Of a DNA stretch of 16,784 nt, positions 1-5,849 are shown piece after piece. The DNA comes from Tardiphaga sp. (lineage in GTDB: Bacteria > Pseudomonadota > Alphaproteobacteria > Rhizobiales > Xanthobacteraceae): contig JAQGJY010000077.1 in NCBI GenBank assembly GCA_028290325.1, forward strand, positions 1 to 16,784, given 5' to 3'. The notes under the pieces are model-generated. The model was not told the origin of the DNA. It searched no databases and saw only the letters and a list, made by a program, of their open reading frames with translations. The translations under genes were made by a program, and so were the position numbers. Each line of letters opens with the position of its first letter. The first letter of the stretch is position 1.

Positions 1-69
1 CCGCAATGTCGCGGCGCGATAATTGCGGAAATGCGTAAGCGTCAGTCGGCGAATGCGGGAGGCGGTCAT
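1..69 (-). CDS. recF: RecF N-terminus (partial, runs off the window)
   Basis: Reading the minus strand from an ATG at 69-67 gives 23 codons without a stop, MTASRIRRLTLTHFRNYRAA and onward, before the sequence ends. The stretch R-L-x-L-x-x-F-R-N-Y is the conserved first strand of RecF, the SMC-like ATPase that helps load RecA at gapped DNA. The location also fits: dnaA, dnaN and recF run in this order on the same strand, as in many bacteria. Only the extreme N-terminus is present, so the Walker motifs cannot be checked. No strong ribosome binding site is visible just upstream. A GIY-YIG cassette separates it from dnaN, so recF may be less tightly coupled to dnaN than usual. The fragment is short, but motif and synteny agree. 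Confidence 0.8.
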   Translation of the reverse strand, partial: MTASRIRRLTLTHFRNYRAATLR

Positions 70-92
70 GGGGAGCGGTTCGGCCTGAGCTT

Positions 93-147
93 GTCATTGC
101 CGGGCAGGGCGCGCCGCTTGCGCCCGCAGACCCGGCAATCCATCGTC
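93..147. repeat. Palindromic repeat, copy 1 of an inverted pair flanking the GIY-YIG gene
   Basis: The left arm GTCATTGCCGGG (93-104) and right arm CCCGGCAATCCATCGTC (131-147) are complementary over CATTGCCGGG/CCCGGCAAT and enclose a GC-rich loop. The same arm sequences recur in opposite orientation at 448-480, on the other side of the GIY-YIG gene. The repeat ends four bases before that gene's stop codon at 152-154. From memory, GATGGATTGCCGGGTC-type palindromes are widely scattered in genomes of this bacterial group. Confidence 0.75.
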
Positions 148-151
148 CGCG

Positions 152-439
152 TCAGCGGACTATATCGTCATAAAGATCGCGCCAGTCAGGATTGCTTGCA
201 ACGATCAAATCGATTTTCCATTCGCGCGACCAGTGCTTCATGTTCTTTTCGCGCTGGAGTGCAGCGGTAATCGAAGCGTGCTCCTCGAAATAGACCAGCG
301 ACTTGATGCCGTGTCGCTTGGTAAAGCTCTCTGCCAAACCTTCGCGATGTTCGTAGATCCGGCGTATCAGATTGTTCGTCACGCCGATGTACAGCGTTCC
401 GCCGGGTTTGCTCGCCAGGATGTAAACCCAATAGCTCAT
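152..439 (-). CDS. Small GIY-YIG nuclease-superfamily protein (UPF0213/YhbQ-like)
   Basis: The 95-residue protein is a stand-alone GIY-YIG domain, the fold of a single-metal endonuclease module also found in UvrC and homing enzymes. The first strand is VYIL (residues 5-8), followed by YIGV (17-20), a conserved Arg26 in the NNLIRRIYEH helix, and the family's downstream block QREKNMKHW (62-70) with the probable catalytic Glu64. The C-terminus NPDWRDLYDDI is also typical. Length matches the single-domain family (about 90-100 residues). There is no purine-rich ribosome binding site: the ATG lies eight bases from the arm of a palindromic repeat, and the stop lies four bases from the inverted partner. 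The gene therefore fills the space between two inverted repeats, inserted between dnaN and recF. The biological role of these small nucleases is unsettled. Mobility is my inference from the flanks. Confidence 0.9.
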   Translation of the reverse strand: MSYWVYILASKPGGTLYIGVTNNLIRRIYEHREGLAESFTKRHGIKSLVYFEEHASITAALQREKNMKHWSREWKIDLIVASNPDWRDLYDDIVR

Positions 440-447
440 GCGACGAA

Positions 448-480
448 GATGGATTGCCGGGTCAAGCCCGGCAATGACGA
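448..480. repeat. Palindromic repeat, copy 2 (inverted relative to copy 1)
   Basis: GATGGATTGCCGGGTC (448-463) followed by AAGCCCGGCAATGACGA (464-480) forms a short hairpin with ATTGCCGGG/CCCGGCAAT arms. Its reverse complement has the same order of arms as the copy at 93-147 but a shorter loop. It lies directly upstream of the GIY-YIG start codon, where a ribosome binding site would normally be. Confidence 0.75.
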
Positions 481-508
481 TCTACAGTTTTGAAAGGCTG
501 TACGTCCT

Positions 509-1627
509 CTAAACCCGCATCGGCATCAGGACGTAGAGCGCGCCCTTGGCGTCCTTGTCCTGCACCAAGGTCGGCGAGCCGGGATCGGCCAGACGCAACA
601 CCGCGACCTCGCCCTCGATCTGCGCGGCGATGTCGAGCAGGTAGCGCGAGTTGAAGCCGATATCGAGCGCGTCGGAGGCGTATTCGACCTCCAGCTCCTC
701 GGTGGCGCTGCCGGAGTCGGGATTGGTCACCGACAGCACCAGCTTGCCGGCGGACAACGCCAGTTTCACCGCGCGGCCGCGCTCGCTCGAAATCGTCGAG
801 ACGCGATCGACGGCGGCCTCGAAATCCTTCTTGTCGACGATCAGTTCCTTGTCGTTGTTCTGCGGAATGACGCGGCCGTAATCCGGAAACGTGCCGTCGA
901 TCAGCTTCGACGTCAGCACCACATGGCCGATGGTGAAGCGGATCTTGCCCTGCGACAGTTCGATCGTGACCTCGGCCTCGGCGTCCTCGATCAAACGCTG
1001 CACTTCGCCCACGGTCTTGCGCGGCACGATGACGCCGGGCATGCCGGCCGCGCCCTTCGGCAATGCCAGATCGACCTGCGCCAGGCGATGGCCATCGGTC
1101 GCCACCGCCCGCAACGTGGCGGCCGCCGCGGTGCCGGCGCTGTGCAGATAGATACCGTTGAGATAATAGCGCGTCTCCTCGGTGGAGATCGCGAATTGCG
1201 TGCGATCGATCAGTCGCTTCAGCGATGACGCCGGCAGCGCGAAGGAATGCGTCATCTCACCGGCGGCGAGATCGGGGAAATCGTTTTCCGGCAACGTTTG
1301 CAAGGTGAAGCGCGAACGCCCGGCCTTGATGGCGAGGACGGCGCGGTCGCCGTCGCTTTCGAGCACGATCTGCGAGCCGTCCGGCAGCTTGCGGACGATG
1401 TCGTAGAACATATGCGCCGGCACGGTGGTCGAGCCGGCCGTCGCGGCCTCGGCCGGCAGCGTCTCCGTGACTTCGAGATCGAGGTCGGTGGCTTTCAGCG
1501 CCAGCCGGCCGTTTTCGGCGCGCAGCAGCACGTTGCCGAGAATGGGAATGGTGTTGCGGCGCTCGACCACGCGATGGACGTGGCTCAGCGACTTCAGCAA
1601 TTGCGCGCGTTCGACCGTGACCTTCAT
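509..1627 (-). CDS. dnaN: DNA polymerase III sliding clamp (beta subunit)
   Basis: This is the ring-shaped processivity clamp that tethers DNA polymerase III to DNA. The 372-residue length is right for a three-domain bacterial clamp. The N-terminus MKVTVERAQLLKSLSHVHRV and the blocks RRNTIPILGNVLL, DLDLEVTE, LPENDFP, YLNGIYLH, ATDGHRLA, DGTFPDYGRVIP and the C-terminal YVLMPMRV are all classic DnaN. An in-frame start farther upstream would add 35 residues of low-complexity Arg/Gly-rich sequence with no family counterpart, so the ATG at 1627-1625 is preferred although its ribosome binding site is weak. It lies downstream of dnaA on the same strand, 260 bases away, which leaves room for its own promoter. 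The spacer contains overlapping hairpins that would be in its leader. Confidence 0.98.
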   Translation of the reverse strand: MKVTVERAQLLKSLSHVHRVVERRNTIPILGNVLLRAENGRLALKATDLDLEVTETLPAEAATAGSTTVPAHMFYDIVRKLPDGSQIVLESDGDRAVLAIKAGRSRFTLQTLPENDFPDLAAGEMTHSFALPASSLKRLIDRTQFAISTEETRYYLNGIYLHSAGTAAAATLRAVATDGHRLAQVDLALPKGAAGMPGVIVPRKTVGEVQRLIEDAEAEVTIELSQGKIRFTIGHVVLTSKLIDGTFPDYGRVIPQNNDKELIVDKKDFEAAVDRVSTISSERGRAVKLALSAGKLVLSVTNPDSGSATEELEVEYASDALDIGFNSRYLLDIAAQIEGEVAVLRLADPGSPTLVQDKDAKGALYVLMPMRV

Positions 1628-1695
1628 GACAAAACCCGCATCCCTAAATCCGCCGATCCCAGTTTCGATGGTGATTGTCTGTATGCCGCCGCGCC

Positions 1696-1729
1696 GACGG
1701 TTGCCGGCAACCGTCCCGCGCGGGGACGG
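1696..1729 (-). promoter_or_regulatory. Two overlapping, mutually exclusive hairpins in the dnaN leader
   Basis: Positions 1696-1715 are a perfect 20-bp palindrome (GACGGTTGCC and its exact complement). Positions 1711-1729 form a second hairpin, CCGTCCC-GCGCG-GGGACGG. They share bases 1711-1715, so only one can form in an RNA. GTTGCC (1700-1705) can also pair with GGCAAC (1728-1733), giving a third option. They lie about 70-105 bases upstream of the dnaN start codon on its coding strand. No T-run follows, so this is not a simple terminator. A regulatory role is inference. Confidence 0.4.
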
Positions 1730-1824
1730 CAACGTGCCGTGGATGAGGGTTCAAAGCAAGGGCGGCGCGGGTTGGTCCACGAGATGTTTTTTGAACCTGG
1801 CCGGGTGGCGCGGCCCATAAGCGC

Positions 1825-1855
1825 GTGCCCCGGACGCGCGTTGCGCCCGGGACAC
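1825..1855. repeat. Palindromic intergenic repeat downstream of dnaA
   Basis: GTGCCCCGG (1825-1833) and CCGGGACAC (1847-1855) pair at eight of nine positions around a GC-rich loop, 33 bases past the dnaA stop. Repeats built on GTGTCCCGGACGCG are, from memory, common between genes in Bradyrhizobium and relatives. It may stabilise the dnaA 3' end or act as a weak terminator, but there is no T-tract. Confidence 0.45.
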
Positions 1856-1887
1856 AGGATTTTCCAATCGTCAGGGGCGCGCCAGTC

Positions 1888-3321
1888 TCAGCCCTGATCC
1901 TGCAACTGTCGCTTGAGGCCCTCGACCTCGTCGTTCAAGGCGATGTCCTTGCCGACCAGGGCCTCGATCTTGCGCACCGCGTGCAGCACCGTGGTGTGAT
2001 CGCGGCCACCAAACCGGCGTCCGATTTCAGGCAACGAGCGCAAGGTCAGCGTCTTGGCGAGATACATCGCCACCTGCCGCGGACGCACGACATTGGCGGT
2101 GCGGCGTGACGACAGCAAATCCGAGCGGCTGACATTGTACTGCCGGGCGACGACGCGCTGGATGTCCTCGATCTTGATGCGCTTGGGATCCTGCGGGCGG
2201 ATCAGATCACGCACCTCGCGCTCAGCCATTTCCAGCGTGACATTGGTGGCGTTGAGCTTGGAATGGGCGAGCAGGCGGTTCACCGCGCCTTCGAGATCGC
2301 GGCCGTTATGCGTGATCGCCTTGGCCAGATAATCCAGCACCGGCGCCGGCACGTCGAAGGTCGCGTGATGGGCGCGGGCGGCGGCGACGCGGGATTTCAG
2401 AATGCCGAGGCGGAGATCCTCGCCGAGCGATCCCATCTCGACGACAAGACCGCCGGCCAAGCGCGAGCGCACCCGATCGTCGAGGCTTTCGAGATCCGAC
2501 GGCGGCCGGTCGGCGGCGATCACGACCTGTCGGCCGGCATCGATCAGCGCGTTCAGCGTGTGGCAGAATTCGGCCTGGGTGGATTTGCCTTGCAGAAATT
2601 GCAGATCGTCGATCACCAGCACGTCGATGCCGCGCAGGGCTTCCTTGAAGGCGAGCGCGGTCTGCGTCTTCAGCGCGGCGACGAAGCCGTACATGAACTT
2701 TTCGGCGGTGAGATACAGCACCTTGCGTTCGGTGCCGGAATTGCCGGCCCATGTCACGGCCTGCAACAGATGCGTCTTGCCGAGGCCGACACCGGCATGA
2801 ATGTAGAGCGGGTTGAACATCACCGGATCGCCGCGACGGCCTTCGGCGACCTGACGCGCGGCGGCGTGCGCCAGCGTGTTCGACTTGCCGAGCACGAAGC
2901 TTGCGAAGGTGAGACGCGGATCGAGCGGCGAGCCGCCGAGCGCTTCATGATTGGCCGAGACCGGCGCGGTGGCGGTGGCGCGCAGCTCCGATGGCGGACG
3001 GTTGTCACGCTCCAGACGCTTGGCGTCGGCGGCGACAGCCGCGTCCTTGGCCGGCGCGACGGCGCGCATCGCGGTGCGGACGGTGAGATCGACGCGGTGC
3101 ACGTCCGGCATCTCGGCCTGCCAGCAGCTCAGCACGCGCTCGGCGTAATGCGCCTGAATCCAGCTCTTGAGAAACCGCGTCGGCACCGACATCTGCACGC
3201 TCTCGCTCTGGACGCTTTCCAGATCCATCCGCGCGAACCAGCTCGAATACACATCCTCGCCGACGCTGGAGCGCAGGCGGCCTTTGACGCGAGACCAACG
3301 GTCCTGTTCGATGCTTGCCAT
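1888..3321 (-). CDS. dnaA: Chromosomal replication initiator DnaA
   Basis: DnaA is the AAA+ ATPase that binds DnaA boxes at oriC and opens the duplex. With the ATG at 3321-3319 the protein has 477 residues. The N-terminal domain I begins MASIEQDRWSRVKGRLRSSV. Walker A is GVGLGKT (about 177-183) and Walker B is VLVIDDLQFL (Asp238-239). The sensor/arginine-finger region follows (DDRVRSRLAGGLVVE). Domain IV ends with the DnaA signature GGRDHTTV (about 438-445), which contacts the DnaA box. A TTG codon six codons upstream is possible but gives an extension without a family match. The linker domain II (about residues 90-135) is Ala-rich, as usual. It is the first gene of the dnaA-dnaN-recF series. 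The 1.2 kb upstream is gene-free and origin-like. Confidence 0.98.
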   Translation of the reverse strand: MASIEQDRWSRVKGRLRSSVGEDVYSSWFARMDLESVQSESVQMSVPTRFLKSWIQAHYAERVLSCWQAEMPDVHRVDLTVRTAMRAVAPAKDAAVAADAKRLERDNRPPSELRATATAPVSANHEALGGSPLDPRLTFASFVLGKSNTLAHAAARQVAEGRRGDPVMFNPLYIHAGVGLGKTHLLQAVTWAGNSGTERKVLYLTAEKFMYGFVAALKTQTALAFKEALRGIDVLVIDDLQFLQGKSTQAEFCHTLNALIDAGRQVVIAADRPPSDLESLDDRVRSRLAGGLVVEMGSLGEDLRLGILKSRVAAARAHHATFDVPAPVLDYLAKAITHNGRDLEGAVNRLLAHSKLNATNVTLEMAEREVRDLIRPQDPKRIKIEDIQRVVARQYNVSRSDLLSSRRTANVVRPRQVAMYLAKTLTLRSLPEIGRRFGGRDHTTVLHAVRKIEALVGKDIALNDEVEGLKRQLQDQG

Positions 3322-3538
3322 GGTGATGCGACTTTTCAAAAAGAGAAACGGTGCGGCAGACAGATGCCGGTGGATCGCCGCTTGCGCGGCGCAGTGTCTC
3401 GCAGCTCCGCGTTCGCCATAGACCAGCCGACCGGCAACGTCGCCGCGAGCGTGGTCAGTGATGAAACGGATGGTGTGAGGTCAGTTGGTGCGCGACGTTC
3501 TGTCTGCAACTTGCAAAATGGAAAGCGTGGAATAGGGC

Positions 3539-3598
3539 GGCTCGAAACGGAAAGGCTCGAAACAAGACGGCTCAAAACAGGAAGGCTCGGAATAGATC
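3539..3598. repeat. Tandem array of four 15-bp iteron-like units upstream of dnaA
   Basis: Four units start at 3539, 3554, 3569 and 3584 with an exact 15-base period: GGCTCGAAACGGAAA, GGCTCGAAACAAGAC, GGCTCAAAACAGGAA and GGCTCGGAATAGATC. The core GGCTCGAAAC is best preserved in the first two. The preceding 15 bases (3524-3538) look like a decayed fifth unit. The array lies about 220 bases upstream of the dnaA start codon. It could be a protein-binding array for replication or for dnaA control, or a simple minisatellite. Confidence 0.8.
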
Positions 3599-4107
3599 GA
3601 CGTCGAGTCCGCGGGGGCGACGTTCGGTGTGGAACAGGATATGAAATACGACATAGAACCTCCCCCTCCGGCCGCGGTCTGACGCGGCAAGTTTCGATCT
3701 CGATTCACGCTCAATCCAGTTCGTGACGCCTCGCCCGACTTCAACGCTGCATCGTCCGGGCCGGCTCTCGGCGTCGGTTCGCGCCACGTCGATACCAACG
3801 TGACTTGAACGTCAGACACAGAACCGCAATCTCATATCGCTATGAGTCGTCACCCGACCAACGCTGGGAAAGCGTCGCTGACACGCAAACCGCGCTGGCT
3901 TGCCTGCCCGTCCCGTGTTCTGCGATCGCACTGACCGAAGAACCGCGGGGCGCCGCGAACGAGGTAAGAAATACACGAGCGTTTTTCTGCCGCAATGGAA
4001 TTGATTTCGCCGTGTTGCCCGATCTGAGGCGATCGTCGCGGTCGCATCACGGGCGGCGCAAAATGCGAAACGGCAAGGTTTTGAATCTGCGTGATGAATC
4101 GCGACCA

Positions 4108-4124
4108 GCGTCACAGTGTGACGC
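4108..4124. promoter_or_regulatory. Perfect 17-bp palindrome, operator-like
   Basis: GCGTCACA (4108-4115), a central G, and TGTGACGC (4117-4124) are exact inverted repeats. TGTGA/TCACA half-sites resemble those of the CRP/FNR regulator family, but the spacing here is only one base instead of the usual six, so the binding protein cannot be named. It sits immediately before an AT-rich tract. Confidence 0.45.
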
Positions 4125-4131
4125 GGATGCG

Positions 4132-4217
4132 ATGGCTAAAAACTTTTTCATAAAATCTTAACTTATCGCGCCTTGGCGAAACCGTTTTTCAAATGCTGTC
4201 CCTCGCTATGTCGATAA
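4132..4217. promoter_or_regulatory. AT-rich tract with a near-consensus DnaA box (possible DNA-unwinding element)
   Basis: Positions 4132-4166 (ATGGCTAAAAACTTTTTCAT and onward) are strongly AT-rich in an otherwise GC-rich neighbourhood. TGTCGATAA at 4209-4217 differs from the DnaA box complement TGTGGATAA at one base. In origins, an AT-rich unwinding element usually lies beside DnaA boxes. An ordinary promoter would also be AT-rich. Confidence 0.4.
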
Positions 4218-4548
4218 GGCATTCAACGCGCGCGATTTTTTCTGTGCGGAATGGCCACGTAACTCCCGTGGAGAAATGTCACGACGCGATGCGCGGCTGT
4301 TGCAATCTGATTCCCATGTGATTGCAGCGATTCGCGATGATGGCGCGCGCAATGGCGCGGCGACGGCGCCTGAAGTTGCTGCGAGTCAAGGGTTAGATGG
4401 CTCGCGGGGCCGCGCGACCTCGCAATTTTTTCCCCTGTTGCGATTGAACCTGTCGCCGTGTTCGACGATGCGTCGCGCTGACGACGCGCGCCCGCGCCGC
4501 ATCCAAATTCACGGCAAGCAAATTCGGCTCGCCGACAATTCGCGCCAT

Positions 4549-4575
4549 AAAAAAAGCCCGGCGGCTGCCGGGCTT
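4549..4575 (-). terminator. Rho-independent terminator downstream of rpsT
   Basis: AAGCCCGGC (4554-4562), loop GGCT and GCCGGGCTT (4567-4575) form a nine-base-pair stem. On the minus strand it is followed by seven T residues (A-run 4549-4555 on the plus strand). The orientation fits rpsT, whose stop codon is about 130 bases upstream. Confidence 0.9.
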
Positions 4576-4640
4576 GATCGCGTCTCAGACTTTGGTCGAT
4601 GATATCAGCCTAGCCAACGCCGGACCGATAGTGTGCCGCG

Positions 4641-4706
4641 AAGACCTCAGGTGCAAAGACCTCGGTGCAAAGACCTAAGATGCGAGACCTAAGATGCGAG
4701 ACGTCG
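4641..4706. repeat. 14-bp tandem repeat between rpsT and its terminator
   Basis: The core AAGACCT or GAGACCT recurs at 4641, 4656, 4670 and 4684 (spacings 15, 14, 14), with a decayed fifth copy (GAGACGT, 4698). The last two full units contain an exact duplication, AGACCTAAGATGCG at 4671-4684 and 4685-4698. The array ends just before the rpsT stop codon at 4708-4710, so it lies wholly in the 3' untranslated region. It looks like slippage-generated minisatellite DNA. No function is evident. Confidence 0.8.
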
Positions 4707-4707
4707 A

Positions 4708-4989
4708 TCAGGTCGCGACCTGCTCCTGGCCGATCTTGGAGATCTGCTTGACGAGGCGCGACACCTTGCGGCTCGCCTGATTGCGGTGAACGATGTTGCG
4801 CTGCGCGGCCTTCATCAAGGCCGGCTCGGCATTCGCCATCGCCTTCAGCGCGGCGTCCTTGTCGCCGCTGGCGATCGCTTCCTCGACCTGACGAACCGAA
4901 CCGCGCATCTGGGTGCGGCGCGACTTGTTGACGATGGTGCGGGCCGCGATCTTGCGGGTCGCCTTTTTGGCGGAGGTCGTATTGGCCAT
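4708..4989 (-). CDS. rpsT: 30S ribosomal protein S20
   Basis: S20 is a small helical protein that binds 16S rRNA early in assembly of the 30S subunit. The 93-residue protein is rich in Lys, Arg and Ala. It begins MANTTSAKKATRKIAARTIVNKSRRTQMR, then has the characteristic LMKAAQRNIVHRNQASRKVSRL block, and is only slightly longer than the usual 86-90 residues. The start at 4989 is supported by AAGGA nine bases upstream on the coding strand. It is a single-gene transcript: a near-consensus promoter lies about 250 bases upstream, a tandem repeat follows the stop codon, and a strong terminator comes next. In several bacteria S20 controls its own translation. The long leader with hairpin potential would allow that here, but this is not shown by the sequence. 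Confidence 0.97.
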   Translation of the reverse strand: MANTTSAKKATRKIAARTIVNKSRRTQMRGSVRQVEEAIASGDKDAALKAMANAEPALMKAAQRNIVHRNQASRKVSRLVKQISKIGQEQVAT

Positions 4990-5270
4990 GCTCTTAAATC
5001 CTTCAGCAGCGCCCTGACGGGCGACCGGGCTGCAATTGCGTGCGTCGTCTGATACGTGCGTCGTCTGATAGATGCGTCGTTACGGTCAACGATGGTGACC
5101 GCTGGCATGCGGGGCCCGACGCTGATTGTATTTCGGATGGTTGAACCGCCGGCTCCGGACGAGGCTGCCACAAACCTGTTTGTGAGACGGCGCGCCCAAA
5201 GAACAGCGGCGGCAGGATTGCGCCCACCGCCAATGGCGCACCTTATAGAGCGCCGGTCCGGCATCGTCAA
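4990..5270 (-). promoter_or_regulatory. rpsT leader region with 16-bp duplication and a 7-bp inverted repeat
   Basis: This is a long stretch without a gene. If transcription starts near 5235, rpsT has a leader of roughly 245 bases. It contains an exact 16-bp tandem duplication, CGTGCGTCGTCTGATA at 5039-5054 and 5055-5070 with a partial third copy, and an inverted repeat CACAAAC-CT-GTTTGTG at 5169-5184. The open frames across it have no recognisable product. Confidence 0.5.
5242..5270 (-). promoter_or_regulatory. Sigma-70-type promoter for rpsT
   Basis: On the minus strand, TTGACG (5270-5265) is followed after exactly 17 bases by TATAAG (5247-5242). This is one mismatch from consensus at -35 and one at -10, with ideal spacing, and is the best such match I noticed in the window. 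It points toward rpsT, with an expected start site near 5235. Confidence 0.7.
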
Positions 5271-5323
5271 CGCTTTCCGGGCGCCGGCACAACGCCGCTT
5301 GTCATCGCCGGGCCTGGCCGGTA

Positions 5324-5372
5324 GGGCATGACCCAGAAGAGTGGACTTCCGATTTCTGAGGAGATCGTGCCC
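5324..5372. repeat. Dispersed imperfect palindrome of Bradyrhizobium-type genomes
   Basis: GGGCATGACCCAGAAGAGTG (from 5324) and TCTGAGGAGATCGTGCCC (ending 5372) are the two halves of an imperfect inverted repeat: the outer arms GGGCATGA/TCGTGCCC match at seven of eight positions. It resembles the GCATGATC...GATCATGC intergenic repeat I recall from Bradyrhizobium and Rhodopseudomonas. Its presence argues that the bases before 5451 are intergenic, which supports the internal start of the next gene. Confidence 0.5.
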
Positions 5373-5450
5373 GACACAATGTGCGACGCGTCTGCTCCGG
5401 CGAAGCGGGATCAGCCTTGTTCCGGGGCATCGACAACAAGGGTGGCGCGC

Positions 5451-5765
5451 ATGATTCGCGGGTTTTTTCGTTTGGTGGGGCTGTTGCTGCTGGCCGGGGG
5501 GTTCATCTTCCTGGTCTATGACGGCGCGCGCTCGATCGCCGATCAGGCGCTGCGCCTCACCAAGCTCGGCGAGTTCTGGAACGACGTGAACCAGGCGAGC
5601 CAGGCGTCGTTCCGCGCCATGATCGAGGCCAACGCGCCGTCGCTGTGGACGCCGATCCGGCTGCTGCTCGATCAGCCGGTCTGGGCGATCATGGGCGTGC
5701 TCGGTTTGCTGCTGCTGATCGTGTTCCGGCCGCGCCGGCCGCTGATCGGCTATTCGCGCGACTAA
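5451..5765 (+). CDS. Small two-helix membrane protein, function unknown
   Basis: The 104-residue protein has two predicted membrane helices, about residues 5-23 (GFFRLVGLLLLAGGFIFLVY) and 77-92 (VWAIMGVLGLLLLIVF). Between them is a soluble, moderately polar loop with DQALRLTKLGEFWNDVNQ. The C-terminus is basic (RPRRPLIGYSRD), suggesting it faces the cytoplasm. The ATG at 5451 is chosen because AAGGGTGG precedes it at a good distance. An upstream in-frame ATG would translate an intergenic palindromic repeat. The stop codon is 84 bases before msrA on the same strand, so the two may be co-transcribed. I recognise the type as a conserved hypothetical of this bacterial group but cannot assign a function. 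Confidence 0.75.
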   Translation: MIRGFFRLVGLLLLAGGFIFLVYDGARSIADQALRLTKLGEFWNDVNQASQASFRAMIEANAPSLWTPIRLLLDQPVWAIMGVLGLLLLIVFRPRRPLIGYSRD

Positions 5766-5849
5766 ATGCCGGCCTCGCCGGCCGCGCCTCTGCCGTTCGG
5801 ATCGAAACCCCTTATATTGGGTGTCATGTTTCCAGGACAGGAGCGAGCG

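Larger units (their letters stand above)
4083..4387. promoter_or_regulatory. Cluster of GANTC (CcrM-type methylation) sites
   Basis: Five GANTC sites occur within 305 bases: GAATC at 4083 and 4096, GATTC at 4309 and 4329, and GAGTC at 4383. Three more lie upstream at 3605, 3702 and 3844. With a base composition near 62% GC, about one would be expected in 305 bases. CcrM methylates GANTC in alphaproteobacteria, where methylation state couples transcription to replication. Function here is inferred. Confidence 0.45.
3322..4548. other. Gene-free region between dnaA and rpsT: candidate replication origin (oriC)
   Basis: I see no credible gene here. The short open frames lack family resemblance and overlap one another. 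The region contains a 15-bp tandem array (3539-3598), a perfect 17-bp palindrome (4108-4124), an AT-rich tract (4132-4166), a DnaA-box-like site TGTCGATAA (4209-4217, eight of nine to TGTGGATAA) and eight GANTC sites between 3605 and 4387. That combination, next to dnaA, fits an origin. Against it, I find only one near-consensus DnaA box, and several alphaproteobacteria (Caulobacter, for example) place oriC near hemE instead. It could equally be an extended dnaA control region. Confidence 0.45.

Noticed and set aside
1628..1732. Longer dnaN start adding 35 residues
   Set aside because: The extra residues are low complexity and lie in the hairpin-bearing spacer. DnaN family proteins begin at MKVTVERAQ-like sequence.
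3539..3598. Possible CRISPR array
   Set aside because: Units are only 15 bases and directly adjacent, with no unique spacers and no cas genes nearby.
2263..3726. 487-residue open frame on the plus strand opposite dnaA
   Set aside because: It is the antisense shadow of dnaA caused by high GC at third codon positions. Its translation is His/Arg/Gly-rich with no domain.
3481..3819. 112-residue minus-strand open frame with repeated Ser-Cys-Phe-Glu-Pro
   Set aside because: The peptide repeat is the by-product of the 15-bp DNA iterons (15 bases equal five codons). No ribosome binding site or family resemblance.
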